Shown piece after piece: positions 11,802-26,930 of a DNA stretch of 64,000 bases. The notes beneath the pieces were generated by a model. It was given only the letters and a program-made list of their open reading frames with translations. It did no database searches and had not been told where the DNA came from. The translations under genes were made by a program, and so were the position numbers. Each line of letters begins with the position of its first letter. The first letter of the stretch is position 1. The DNA lies in contig CM069602.1 in the NCBI GenBank assembly GCA_035771175.1, forward strand, positions 12,113,116 to 12,177,115, in the 5' to 3' direction. This stretch comes from Paratinospora sagittata (taxonomy: Eukaryota; Streptophyta; Magnoliopsida; Ranunculales; Menispermaceae).

Positions 11802-12079
11802 ATATATATATATATTTTGAGGTAGATACAAACGCTCCTGAGACCCGTGTGACCCACCCATCGGGTATGCTACCCGGGACTAATCCCACACCAAAGGATG
11901 GACACGATGGTCCCTCGAAGGCCGCCCACAGTCAGCCAAACAACCACAGTTACAGTTACGCACTAGGGGCATGCTTCCTCACTTCGTATTTCTTAATCTC
12001 CTTGGCTCCCCATGATTCGAACGCGCGACCCCAAGAAATAAATGACCCGTCCAGACCACCTTGCCAACGGGCTATTGGC
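11802..12079 (-). mobile_element. tRNA-derived SINE with TSD
   Basis: On the minus strand the element starts near 12079. It has a tRNA-like head (CCCGTTGGCAAGGTGGTCTG; box B GCGTTCGAATC), a 200-bp body (GGGATTAGTCCCGGGTAGC, GGGTGGGTCACACGGG), and ends in an (AT)n tail at 11802-11815. Similar A-rich direct repeats flank it: AAATTTAAAAGAT at 11789-11801 and AAATTAAAGAT at 12080-12090. Non-autonomous, presumably mobilised by LINE machinery. Confidence 0.8.
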
Positions 12080-12090
12080 AAATTAAAGAT

Positions 12091-12740
12091 GTTTCTGTTA
12101 TTAAAATAAAGATTTCTTGAATATTTATTTCATTAAGAGCATTTTCAAAAAAATTTAAACACTGTTTTAAGTTTAACCTTAAAATTTGTAAAGAAAACAC
12201 TTTCTTGTTTTATAAAATCAAACTCTAAAAACAAATTTTCAAAAACACAATTTAAATTTTTTTAAAAAAATATGATGCCAAATTTAATATTTTTTTCACG
12301 AGAATTGCTCATAAGGGACAATCAATCAATCAATTAATTAATACACATGTTTGTGTCCTCTTGGTATTGATTATTCTTTACTAATTCAACTTCATTCCAC
12401 TAAGTAAAACTCCGGATCTTGTCTATTGAGTCTTCTTTTTCCCTTTGATCTTCTCAGTGCGGGTAATCAACTACCTTTCATCTTCTCAAATGATTAAAAC
12501 ACATGAGAAGAGCAACATTAAAGTTTATGTTATAATAAGATACTCCAACTAGTTTTTTAGCACCAATCATTATACTAAATAATGCTCAATGAATTGTAAT
12601 TTTTATATTAATCATTAAAGATCATCATGCTCATAAGGACCCCAATATATAATAGAGACACGGCCATTTTAATAATATTCTCGACAAAACACCTTATTAA
12701 AGGCATATGCATTTTGCATTTTCAAAGAAAATTAAACTTG
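12091..12740. other. intergenic, downstream of the PTB gene
   Basis: AT-rich non-coding sequence. The PTB 3' UTR probably ends somewhere between about 12740 and 13340, but I could not place a poly(A) site. Confidence 0.4.
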
Positions 12741-13343
12741 TATAAAATAAACACAAATCAGAGTAGAAGCTCAGAAATGATTATCAGTGGTTCCTTACTT
12801 CATTGCTGCACATGGTGGAACCTGCATTGGCAAAATTCTTCAAACACCCTCCACTCTTAAAACACACACAGCATTCTGTCCTTCCAAACAAATTCAATAA
12901 CAACAGAAGCTACAAGAAACCACAGGATTGGAGAATACCATTAAACCCTCGAGTTTCGCATTTATGAAACTGAAGAGTTTAAAATGCATGGGAAATATCT
13001 ACAGAAAAGAAGAATGGAAAACATTGCAAGGACATCAAAGGATCTTATACTACATTTCTCAAATCACATGAGTTTTAGGTCATCTCTGCGCTGCTCTTAG
13101 TATCACCTGTTTCCACTTCTAGTAGCAGTAACAGTTCATACATCAAAACCTGAGGAATTGTGAGGAGGTTGACTACAACAAAAATTGCAACCAATGACTT
13201 GGTTTTTTTTTTTTCTCTCTCTCTAATGCAGTGCAGTTACAAGCAACAAGCAACGCACCTTCAGAGCAGCCATGCGCTTTAGAAGAAAAATTCAAAATAA
13301 ACAGCAAATCAAATTCAGGTATAGAAATCTTCAAACTCATTTC

Positions 13344-16300
13344 TCAACGATGCCCTGCATAAAAAACATGCCAATTGTTCAAGAGCAAAAATAAGGATGC
13401 AATGACAATTGGAGCACGCTCAAGTTGCTAAGTGATAGGGAACAATACCTGGACTGGAGTATGCAGGGAAATTTGCTGGTGGGGCAAATGTTTGACCAGG
13501 AAATGAGCTAGGAACGGAGACAAAAGCTGATCGGCTTGTCTGCATGCTTGGATCCCATGATGGTGTTTGACCACCGGGAGGCTGAACCTGAGCGCCAACT
13601 AAGAAGTCATTCCCGGGATACAATGGAGCAGCCTGAGGACTTTGCCAACTACCCATAGAATTAGGTACAGGAGGGACTTGTTGCATTGGGAGTAAACCGG
13701 GGTCTGGTATTGTGTAATCTCTGCTTCGATCATTCTGAGCCTTAAAGAACATATTTATGCAAGCACCAAGTGTCAATAAGCATCCCTTCTAAGTAGAGTT
13801 CTATCAATCAATCAATCAAATGAAGGTCTACTTATACCTTCACAATGAGGTCAGTGTGACGAGAGTACGACAGATGAAGTTTACAGAAGCCGCCATCATA
13901 AATGCAATGTCCTTCTAAAGCTTCCTTTGCAACAGCTGCAGTTGCAACATCTGAAAAGGTTCAAGGTAATGGATGAGAAGACAATCATGGATAAGGAAAT
14001 TCACTTGGTGTGCCATAATGTTGAACGCATGAAAAGGGGGAACATTATTAATTATGCAATTTATCTTCAGAGTACCAGTAAAATTTGTAATACACAAATA
14101 GCAAGCAAATTCACCTAGAGAAGCCAAATAAAGAGACAATTTGTGTAATTTGCTACGCATTACTTTTAATAGCAACACATTATAATCAAGTTGGAAAAAA
14201 GCTTAGTTGAGTTGAGTTGAATACATTTTAATCAAGATACCTAAGAGATATAAATGGAATCAAATACATGATAAGGAATTCTTCCAGTTAATAACATTAA
14301 CAAAAATATTTCTGCAAAAATAACGGTTAAAACTCCATAAACTACTTGATGATCAAACCAAAGGCATTGCATCAATGCCTGAAGGTGCAACTCTTAAAAC
14401 ATTAGCATCAGCTTAATTTTCTGAGGTGATTTATTTGGAGGATCTTACATGTTGGTGAGATTTGTACTTACCAAAGGTAGAAAAGTAAAACTACATTCCA
14501 CCCCCTTTTTCTAAGAGCACTTCACGCATATAACAGCAATAGTCAACCACATATAAGAAACACGAGAGAAATAGTTGGTGAGCAGGGAATTTTATTATGC
14601 CACCCTTTCAACACTTTCCATAAATTTTCTCGAATTCGGTATTTTCTACATATTTCTTAGGTTGAAAACAAAACCAAAATACAATCGGTAATCTTGACAT
14701 ACTTTATATATGAGAAACAGATGCAACATGCAAGACGGTAAGACACTAAATATATGAAGGATGATTTTCTCATCTTAGGATAAAGTCCTTTCAATTGATT
14801 CAACATAATAGTATACTTGCTCATACTTTTTTTTGGATGCAATCCAATTTCGAAATTTCAGTTAGAAACAACCATTTAGGATCCATCCAGTTTCATGAAG
14901 AATATCCAATAGTATTCATGACATAAAATCAAGGGCATGGTACCAAGGAGCAAGTATACAGTATAGAGTTATATTTTAAAATTTCAAACACAAACAGTTC
15001 AAACAGGATAGAACATCGTACCAGGGTACTGTACCAAAGCTTGCATTCCACCATTCTTCTCAAACATAGCAATTTTCTGAACCGTACCAAAGGATGAGAA
15101 CACCTACGTTGGTGAAACCCACAACTTTGAAGGGTTATAGTTTGCCACCAGAAACTAGTTAAAAGAAGGAATTTGTATGAAATAATTTTACCGTGTGAAG
15201 AACATCCACTGTAACAGCATATTGCATGTTCTCAATTGATGCAAGAAGCACATTACTCTCTGGTTCTTTTTTGTTTCCATCAGGACCTAATGTAGACTGC
15301 GAACGGTGCTTGTGAGTATACCATTAGAGTAACTAGAGGCAGTGATCATCTAAAAAGGAAAGAGACAAACCTGCACGGTTCCCTCTATGGCAGAAGGATT
15401 AACAGGAAGGTATGGATTTGTGTAATCCCTACATGGAACAGCCAAATAAAGACCGTTAATACATCACAACATAATCAAATCAGAGCAAACAAAGTTAAAC
15501 TAGAAATAAATACAAAAAAACCTTGCATATGCACACACCAGAATCTTGTAAAATAATTATTTTCTAGTAAAATAAACAATTAGCAGCCACAAGCCTGAAA
15601 ACTGATGTTAGATAGTATTATAATGGCAACTATCGTGATAGATGTGAGAAAACCATGAATCAAAACTTTTTTTATGTTAGATACAACTATCATGATGTTA
15701 GATAGTATTATAAATGCAACATCAGCCCAGAAATTTTCTTAGATATTTATATGCAAGACAATTGTTTTCAAGAAACATGGTTTTAAATTTTAAACCCTAC
15801 CACAATACTTAGTTTTGCTGTAATTTCCATTTTTGAATCAAAACTTGAATCAAATTTCACAGCTTTGTGCCTCTATTAGCCCTTTTTCCATTTCCTATTT
15901 TCACTTCCGTGGGTTCTCAAGATCAGCAGGCTTCTTTTGACCTATTAACTCAGTTCAACACGAGAATGAGAGTGTCAATGGTTGCTTAAGCTGCATTTGG
16001 TATACAAATTAAAAATAGTTTTCTAAAAAATGGAATATGATCTCATTTTTAGTTGATTTATAGTATCTGAAAATATATTTAGCATCATATTCAAAATTTG
16101 TTTTTAAAATTTGAAAACATGGAAAACTTGTTTGGTTTGTTTTAAGATTTCACATAATTTAAGTTAAAAAAAGGCCAATGTGGGTCCCATCGTCTTTCAC
16201 TATTTACAAACTAACCAAGGAAAAAAACAAAAAACAACTTTTATATGTTTTCTAAAAACAAGCCCTTCTCTCAACTTTTTTCCAAAAACAGTTTTTTGAG

Positions 16301-19300
16301 TCACAATGAACCAAACTAAGTTTTCTCCAATTTTTTTAATTTTTTGTTTTTAAATAAACAGAAAACAGAATTTAAAAAAGATACCAAACACAGCCTTAGT
16401 TCTCAATACAACTCACACACAGGTATTATAGACTGATTGAATTAAGTTCTTATTAGAAGGGTCCAAGTCAAAACTAAATACATTTTTCATGAACTTAGCC
16501 CAGGAAATTGAGCTTCAATCACTGTGAACTGGAATGCCAGCTTTTAAAACCAACACTGAATCTCCATAAGGAGAAGCTGAGCACCCATTTCATAATAGAG
16601 TGAAGACCTAATCTGACTTTGAGAAATCATGGGCAAAGAATTACTTTGTTTTCCATGTGAACAACTTAGCTCTAAAGAGTAAAAACAAATTTCATAAGGG
16701 CATCCGTAATCTTTATTTCTGCTATTTATCTTACTTTCCCTTCTAGGGGGACAATCAAGCATTGTGTTTCTCTCTTTCTTAATTTTTCTATATTTTTTTC
16801 CCAATGGGAAGATGGAGGAATGGGATTAAAAAAAACATGAATATAAGAGTGTTTAGTTTGTGATTGAAAAATCAACTTTCAAAAACCTGAATATAATACA
16901 AAAACTTGGGTTATTCTAAAGATTTTTATTTTTTGAGATTTTGTTCGGTATTAGTATTTAAAAACAACTTTTGAAATGAAAACTTTTTTGGTTTGTTAAA
17001 TCTAAAGAAAACAAAAAGAAAGATCCGGCTTTGTTTTGAAAACACAAAAAGAATGTTTTTTTTAAGATAAAACAAAAAGAATGTTTAATGTTTCCTAAAA
17101 ATGATTAAAGCTGTTTCTGAGAACTACTTCTAAAATACAGCCACTCAATGCAACCAAGCAATTTGTTTTTTGGGTTTCTGAATAAAATGAATTGTATTTG
17201 AAACACAACACAGTCTAAGTTTCCCGGGCTTTCCATAGTTGATTAATCTCATTGTTTGAGCTCAAATATGTACACATTTGATGTTGTCACTTTTCCTAAT
17301 CATCTCATATTCTCATCACATTCAAGCAACAATAAGCTGTGAAGATTACATGGGAGCTTTGGAAATCCATGGCCCTTTATGGGATTATTTATCTGCATTT
17401 ATCATGTTTGCCTAGTTGCATAAGCACTTTCACTAGGATATGGGAGCCAGGGCATTTTTTCACCTTTAACTTGGTAGTCAATAGTTGGCTTGATACTTGT
17501 CATCCGTCATTAGTTTTAATCAGGCTTTAACTTGACTTGCTTGGATTATGGTTAAGTATTATGATTTACGATTGATATGTAAAAAGGTATTGATTTCAGT
17601 TGATAGTGTTAACGTCTCTTACTAAGATAAATGATTGAAGTAGAGGAAATAATTTGTTTCAACTTGTTTCTTTTCATTTCCAAGAAGAAATTATTTTACA
17701 GTTTTTTATAATTTTAGAATTAAGGCTAATGAGTTGCATCCAAAAACAATGGTAATTCACCTCAAGCATCAGAGTTCCAAACTAAAGTAGAATTTTTCTT
17801 TCCAACTATTTATTACTCAACTTATCCATATTGCCAACTGCAGCCACAACAGTAAAGAAAAACTAATAATTTCTCAGCACACTATTAAGCAGAATCAAGA
17901 TCAATTAGCTAAAAATCTGATTTCCATGTTACTTCACAACACATGTTCAAAAGTAAGCGATGCAAATCTCTAGAGATAATATACAATTACTAAAAATCAA
18001 AATAAACAATGAAATAATGACAACGTCAACAAAAAAAACAACTTAAACAAGTTTTGATGCTGAAAAGACAATGCATGTTCTTGAGAACTATGGGCCAACT
18101 TAAAAGCAAAGTTTTAGGTCTCAAACCAAGTTGAACAGATCTTCCAAGTAGGAATTGGTAGGACAAAGAAGTGCCAGCTGAAGCTTCCTGATAAAATAAG
18201 AACAAAGCATCACCCAAAAGTAAAGGTGCTTACTAATAGTGATGATTCTAAAGCCTCATTGTAAACCACCGAATAAGTATGAACTCTGAAACTAAAGTAA
18301 AAGGAGAAAACAGTTGTTTCTGAAGTACAATGTTATGCTTATAGGACAATAAAACTCATGGGGTCAACACTCCAAGATGGTTTAGAATGTCAGCGCCGAA
18401 GAAGCAAATATGAAAAATTGCTCTTCAGTACGTTGAGGAGACAAAGAACTCAGAAACGCTTATCTGCTAATGCTAATACAAAAAATATTAGATTATTATG
18501 AGATGAAGGAAATTACTAAGTGTGCATTACAGATACATCTGTATCCTGGCCAGCAGACTTCACTAACCCCTAAATAACAAAGCAGATGCATCAATTAGCA
18601 ACCCTTAAAAATGTAAAGCTCAACAATACTTAGGAATACAAATGAGTGTGAGATTTAAGAACTGCAGGTTTCATAAACAGTAACAACAATGATCTAACAG
18701 CTCATAAAATGTTATATACCTGCTCCGATGAGATTGAAACTTGATATTCAAATCAGTATGTGCAGAGAAAGAAATACGTAAGTGGCAAGTTGCAACATGT
18801 TCCGGAAGCAAGTATCTGAATATTTACAGTGTAAAAGAAATTCATTACTCTAGATCTTAAAATAAGGATGGCAAAAATATTAAAAAAAAAAAAAGAGCTT
18901 GCCTAGGTATACTCCTGCCATCTAATGCATTACGTGCCGAAGATGCTGTCTCGGCATCACTGTATTGTATTAATGCCTGCAGATTGCCATGCTGTAACAT
19001 TAACAATAAGCAAAGTAGCAAACAATGTCAACATGGTTCCTTTAACTGGGAAGTGTAGACCAACCAACCTGAAAGCCAGCAGCTTTCTCAAATGTAGCAA
19101 TTTTATGCACAAATCCAAAAGCAGAGAAAACCTGGAAAGAAGTATGAGTTAGAAACTTATTATGAGAAGACGGGCCATCCAGGAATACAATTTATAATAA
19201 TACAACCAGAGAGAGAGAGAGAGATTACTTTGTGCACCATTTTCTTTTCTAAATTACCAAAAGATACTTGGTCAAAAAGACAAGTACCACAATATGCATA

Positions 19301-22300
19301 AGGATGGGTGGATGACATTAATGCTCTTCTCACAAACCAACATAACTCCATTTAATCATTTCATAGCACATGCATTGAGGAACAATGTTTTCTACCAAGG
19401 CCACTTTAATTAAGACAGTTGACAGTAATGAGCTTGTCACTGCAGCCAAAAGCCAATTTTCAAAATTAATGGTAACTTGGCATCCTCAATGGTCTGAATA
19501 AGACTCTGAATCTCTCTATATTTTTTTTTATTTTTTTCTTGCAATCAAAAACCATAATCTTTTAGGAACAAAATTTTCAGTGGTATTGGTTTCTCTGGCC
19601 ACTTCCAAGTATCCTTCTGAAACGCGGCTAAGCCCAGATAAATATCTCAAAATTCAAGTGAAATCCAAGAATAATCTATTTAGAAGTTCAGTGAAGCACA
19701 CTGGGAAGAACAAGGAAATAGAATTTCTTTAAGAAAAAGACAAGTTTTCCCAAAAAATACCAGCCAAATATCTCGAAATTCAAGAATAATCTATTTAGAA
19801 GTTCAGTGAAGCTCACTGGGAAGAACAAGGAAATAGAATTTCTTTACGCCCAAGACAAGTTTTCCCAAAAAATACCAGCCAAACTTAGTTCAAAGTCCAA
19901 CTGCCATTTCTCCTGAACCATGCACAGTAATGACGAAGTATATGCTTTCCACCCCCCCGCTCTCTCATGCACATCTTAGTAAACATGATCTGACTGGGTA
20001 TTCTTCTGGTGTCAGTGAAAACATAGGAGCAAGCACATATACCAAGATACAGAAAGTAAATTAATAAGAAGGAACTTCACCATGAGTCATTAAATCCAAA
20101 GTAAGGATCAAGATTTTGACTTTGCCCAAGACTTTGATCACTTACGAATCAGAACTAATTCAAAAAAAATTAATTTGACATGGAGAATTTTTTAAAATAA
20201 TTCGTCAAATTAGAGAAGTTAAGAGAATTTTACATAAATGCTAAAATATCCAGATTATTGTAATATATGCTAATAACATACTATAAAGAGACACTTAAAA
20301 TGCATAAAAACATTTATAATGACCTAACAAAATTAATCTTGTTAAGTGGGTTGATGAAATATGAAACAGTGGCTTACTCCTAGACCATATAATTTGTTAG
20401 CTAGGTAGACAGTTAGCTTGGTCTACCTAGCTTAATTCTGTCACCTTCTTGTTAAATTATATTAGATATTTATGTTGTTAAAATTAGAAAGGTGTTGGGA
20501 ACTCCTTCAATGCTTTTTTGACTTTTTTCTCTTATTTTAATCTCCTTCTTTATTTGCTTTTGTTTTTGTGTTTTCTTTCTTCTTTTTTCAATACTTGAGC
20601 ATACTTCATAAAATTGCACAAATTGTTAGCTTACCATTAGACTATTGTTGTTTTGATCCTGCTACGTTAATTGATGAAATAAGAAATGGTGTTTGGCAAT
20701 CGATAACTTTTTTGTTTTTTATTGTGTCAAGTTTTGCATTTTCTAGTTGAAAATCAAACTTTTTATCGAATTTTGCATTGTCATATTTACCTCCACTCTC
20801 AAATTCAACAAGTTCAATATTAACAAAATTCGCCAAAAATTTGACGAGTTTGCCAATTTTTCATACTTTGTGAAAAAGGATAATGAAAAACAACACATAA
20901 TCCTGCTATCTCCAAGTGTTATGTGTGAGAGAGAGAGAGAGCACTAGCAACATAAATCAGCTCCTTCATAGACAGTACTCTTAAGACATTTAATATTAAT
21001 AGTTACCATTTATAGGCATCCCTTAGAACTAGGGATGCAGGAATCACTAGTTCATAACTAGGAACATACGAAGAGAGCTAATACAAACAACGATAATTAT
21101 AATAAATTTAAAAAGTAAATGAAAAGCTTTTGAACAGTTAAAGAGCCCTACAATCTGATTGAACGTGAAATATGAAGAGCAATTATAAAAATAATAATAA
21201 ATAATAAATAATAAAAAAAACTTCTGCATGATACAATCTGCAGAAATCTTGACACCGTATGATAAAAGAGAAACAATAGAAATGTACCATCTCTCCCTAT
21301 GCTGAGACTAAGGACTTTCTCAAGTTAGATATCCACCAGCTTTTTCGTGACACCAACCAGCTTATTTGTGCTGAGTACACCTACCAGAATTACTAACTAA
21401 AGTGTAAATTATATTCTCCTCATTTATTATCTATAAAATATCACCTTGCTCCTCAAACTTTTTCTAGCACGCAATTAAGAGAAAAGGGTCTTTGAATTTA
21501 ATAAACATAGAAGAGAAACATTTCCAACCTGTAAGAACTTACCAAATGAATGACATCTATGCTCACATCACCAGCTTCCACACCCTCAATGGTCACCAGC
21601 AAGACATTACCAGCCACATCTCCAGAGCTCTTATTGTTAACAATTTCTTGTCTATTTGAATACTGAATATACACTGTTTTACCCCGTATTTGTGCTGGCT
21701 CTGATGAAGAAGCATAATATGAAACCATTGAAATAGCCTGATTCAGATCTACCTGCAAAGGGAGGAACAATCTCAAATATTGAAAATTCATTTTCCCTTC
21801 CCACCTTGCTATAAAAAGTCATGTGCATTGATCATTTAAGCTCACACAAAAATTCCATATTTGGATTATGCACCAAGTTCGATACCAAGTAATGAGTTCA
21901 TTGATACCTCAATATGACTTTTGCACCATCATTACTAACTTATTCCGGAGCCTAAGACGTAGAGAATAAGCAAGAAAGAAATGGCATTCAACAGCAGTCC
22001 AAGGTAGGAGAAAGAAGCTCTACACACATCTTATTTGCATTATGAAGCATCTAATGAGAAAATAATATTTTTCAAATAAATAAAGGGCCAAAGGAATTCT
22101 CACGAACCCATCCTTCTGATCGAAGCCCTTAAAAGTTAAAAGAGCTGCTTTAGTTTCCTGAAAATATCAAAATGTGCAGGTATGGGCTGTGTAGCGGCTG
22201 TAGCCTATGCTATTGTATCTTCCAAATTTAATAACAGGCCATTGTGATTGTGGACCACTTTTCCAATATTTCTTTTCAACCCCCTATCTTTATTGCCAAA

Positions 22301-25300
22301 TATATACAAGCTGGGTTTGCACCTTAGCCGCCCCCATGTACTTGGGATTTGGGAAAAAGGTTAGTTGATTTGAGTTGAGGGTTTGCACCTGTTTTCCCAA
22401 AGATGAAGGAATTGAAAAATTAAAGAGTGCAAGGAAGTCTTGAGCAGCAAGAAGGATGGACACTATGAAAAGCTTTGATGAGGATCAGGATTAGCAAGTA
22501 TCTGTGAAGAAAGGCTGAGTCAGTGGACTGCTGCAGCAAATGAGGCTTCACTTTCTGATTCTGTGTCTTACTTAAAGGCTTCACAGCCTATCATCAATCA
22601 AAGAGCCTATTCATCATTCAAAGAGAGAGGCGTAGTGAAAAAAAAGACATAATAGAAACGAGAAAGAGAGTGAAAACGAGAGGCTGGGTTTGTCAATGCA
22701 GCAGTGGAATTACAACAAAGAGGAGAGACTCAAAAAGAAGAGATTGAGCAATATAGAGGTAAAGAAACTGAAATGAATGAGAGGTAGTGCCAAGGAGAAG
22801 CAGAGAGAGAGAGATTACAAAAGAATGTGCAAGGGAGAGAAGAGCGAGAATGAAACAGAGAGATTCAAGAATGGCTGGTATTGTTGTGTAAAAAAAAAAC
22901 AACAACAAAGAGATACGAATATAAAAAGATAGAAGAGTCGGACAAATAGAGAACAAGAGACAAAAGGGAAGAATGAGAGAGAACCACATAAAAGCAACAA
23001 TGGTGGTTGGCACAGTGATGGTGCATCAACATACGAAGCAAGAGAGATAGAGTGAAAAGGAGATGTAGATGGGTGCAACAATCCAAATAAAATCAAACAA
23101 CAAGAATCCTAATCAAATAAAACAAACAATTTCCTAATAAAAACAATCACTTTAATTGAATAATAGAAAATGCTTATAAAATTAAACATCCAATAATACT
23201 ACTTAATGTTCACATTCATGTTCCACAAATGTCACCCTAAATAGATCAATAAATTATAATACCTCCTTAATGCTGCCCATGCCGACACTCATTTTGAAAA
23301 TGATTCAACAGAAGAAAAAAAAAATAATAATAATAAATAAATAAATAAATAAATTGGTGTAAGGCAACTGCTTAATACCCCCATCAATTTAGGGTTGTAA
23401 GCAAAACCCGCTCACATGCTAGACCTGACCGACCCAACCATAAAATGTTACGTTGGGTCGGGTTTTCACCAAGCTTCCGAGCCAATCGGTTCAGAAAGAT
23501 GGTGACCCGACAGGTCGGGTCATTTGATCGGGTTAAACATTTACAACCCGACCATTACCCGACCCACCTGACAACTATGGTATAAAAAGCTTGAATTCAT
23601 TCATTCCGCCAGGACTAAGTTTGAAAAGCTCACAAATTTTGAGGTAAGTCTTTGATGGGTAGAGTCCAACCTCTAGCTAGGTACAATCTAGCGCAAATTG
23701 AAGTGAATGTTGGCAGGGTATTAATAAAGGCTCCTCCTCTACCTCTCTTTTTAGTCCCACCGATAAAAGGGAGAAGGGGAGCAACCCCTTCTTAGTTTTT
23801 GACATTATTTTTCTTGCAAAATGAAAACAATGGGTCCAAAATAATTCCTTAATAGATTATGGTTTGATTAAACAATGATAAGATTAACATTTTACAACTG
23901 CCCATAGAAAATAAACATAATTATGGGTATAACCTCAACAAAAAGTAATCCACATATCATTTTCATTCTAGTTTTTGGGTTAATTATGAACACTTGAGTG
24001 CAATTTTCACAAGTCAAAAAGCCCTAATGTTATGTGTTAAATATATCTTTAGGAATCTAAATTGATAATTTATAATCTATTCTGTACATAGATTATAATG
24101 TATATAGATAGTTGAATTTGTTATTTATTTTTCTTTTTGGGTAAACTTTGCTCTCTAATTATATATAAAAACCAACATTGATGTCATTTGAGAAAACATA
24201 AAACCGTTGTATGAGAGGTACATCTAATTATAATGTGGGTAATATCCATCTAAATTTTTCAAAAAAATGTATTAGTTACTTTGATATTTATGTATTAAAC
24301 TATACGTGGAGAATGTTTGGTACACAATTGAGTTATGGATAGTGAACACTTTTATTTGCTGCTATTAAACCATGCGAGCCTTAAATACAATCATTTGAAA
24401 AGTAATTTACCAAACTAAAATGAATAAGTTAATAGTGTAATGATCATGTTTATTATCTAGCTAGAGAGCTAGAAAGCTTTCCATGGGTTAACTAAATATA
24501 AATAAAGTGATATGGAGGTGGTCCTTGTCAGCAATATTAACAAAAAGTAAAATTAATGAAGAGTAGTGCTACATTTACATTTATAATTGATATGATACAA
24601 ACTCCATACTATTACCTGAATCAAATATTAGTGCATAATTTAATATGACCCAATGGTGGATTGATAAAAACATTTATAGCAATGTCCAGTACTAGAAATG
24701 TCATTTTAGCCCTTTTAATTAATTAATTAGAGTGAATTAGGAGATAAAGTGGCAAAATAAATTAATATTTGAATTGTGATCCACTTTCGATATCTTTAAT
24801 TCCTCTAAATATGTTTAGCATATGGTGACATATGATCCAAATGAATAGCCGTATAAGATATATTAGATTTGAGAATCTTAAGATATTGGGTTTTGACTCT
24901 ATTTCAATAGAAGGTATGTATAAAAATAATATATCTTAAACCCAATGATAAATTCATTGCTTCAAAAAATAAGATCACCCTGTTCAGTTCCAAAATGTGG
25001 AGGACAAAATATGTTGGATTGGGGATTCATCTGGGGACTTCTCATCTAAATCTTTCTTCCTCTCCATAAACTCAACTACCAATGCTCCCACTTTTCCTCA
25101 TGCTACTCTTATCTGGAGGGCTCATGTTCCACTTAAAGTCAGATTCTTGGATGGTTTGAAGCTCTTGGGAGACTTAATTGTGCTGATTTTTACATAAGAA
25201 ATTCCCTAATACTGTGCTATCACCATCATGGTGCTGCCTCTGCAGGAAGGATGAGGAAACTGTCGGTCATGTGTTTGGGGCATGCGCACGGGTAAAGGAA

Positions 25301-26896
25301 TTGTGGTTTTGTTGGCATCGGAAATGTTCGCGGTTGACTCCCCCAAATTTTCTCTTTTTTTGTTTTTCCAAGTAGTCTGTTGGACACCAAAATTAGGCGG
25401 TATTGGGTGTGTCTTTATTTTGCTATTTGGTGGAGTATTTGGGATGAAAGAAATAGCCGAATCTTTAATGATTGTATTAGTAGTAACACTAGGCTACGGG
25501 AGAAGACCCTGATTTTGTTTGCTGAATGGGTCAGCTCAAGTAAGTTATCGATGGGGTATAGCTTTGGGGAGTGGTTACTGAATTGGAACAATATTCTTGA
25601 CAGGCTGTAACTCCACTGGGACAGCTCGTCCTTTGGTCTTTTTTCTTTTCTTATACATATATAAATATGTTTCTTGTCAAAAAAAAAAAAGATCACCCAA
25701 GTTTTATGTTGTTTAGCTTTGATCTCGCAGTTTAATTACTAAAATGTCTATACATTTTGTTGATATATATCATATATTCTGACATTTTACTTAGATTCTT
25801 ATTTTAAATAAAAAATGTATGTGGATGACGAAAATTTTGAACTTTTAGACAATTAGATTAGACTAAATAAACATTGAAAACAAATTTCTGGAAAAAAAAA
25901 CATTGAAAACAAATTAACTAGCAAGGGGAATATATGTACTATATATACTCTTTATATTAATTTGACCGGCCTTATAGTTGACTATAAAAATAAAAGATGT
26001 TTAACAAATCTCATACAACACATTTCATTGTATAGGTTAATTGTTTTTTCATATGTAATTAGGGTAATAATGATAATAAAAATAAAACATTAAGGGATGA
26101 TCACAACTTATAAAATCTAGTCTTTGATTAAAACTTTTGAAATAAACTTATTTTAGCAATTCTTTTTTTCTTTTTTTATGAAAACATTTAAGCAATTCTT
26201 TTACGCATTTGTTTGTGAATTTATATGTTTGTCACATAGTTACATGTAAAAAATGATAAACACTATTGTAATATAAGAGAACATTTGGTAGAGTTGAGAG
26301 TTAAAATTGAAAATGAACTTTTAGTCCCACATTGGAAAAAGACGGGAACAGGAGTTACTCTTTTATAAATAGCCCCTCCTCCCTCTCAAGTTTTTCACTC
26401 AAAACACTTTGTTTTGGGAACTTGGGATGTCTGATGCAGTCGTCCCATACCCATCAAAACTAAAGTAAATATTTTTTTTTAAATTATCTACGTTTCGTAT
26501 TTAACATTATAAAACAATTTTAAAATTTTTCATCTGGTTTGGGTTAACCTGACCAACCTGAAGTCTAGACAGGTCGGTCGGGTACTGCTTAGTTACGGGT
26601 CGGGTTGATTTTTGACAAAACCTGGCCGGCCTGACCTGTTTTCACCTCTACCCATCATCAACAACAACCCACGATACTCTTGTGCCTACTTTGGGCAAAT
26701 ATATGACTCAACAAAGGCCTCAACTGCCAAGTATCCTCCAGAAAAAAGCCCGGGGAAATCTTTGGTGAACACATGGTCAAGTCAAGCACCTTAAAATGTC
26801 TAACTCGACAATAATAAATTACCACCATCACCATGGAATGAATGATCACAGAACAAGAACACACCCCATTTGTAAGTGACGCGTCAAGTTTATAAT

Positions 26897-26930
<34 letters not shown>

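Noticed and set aside
22693..23096. Overlapping Leu/Ser-rich frames of 73-106 codons
   Set aside because: Translation of purine-rich intron DNA; no homologue resemblance and three frames open at once.
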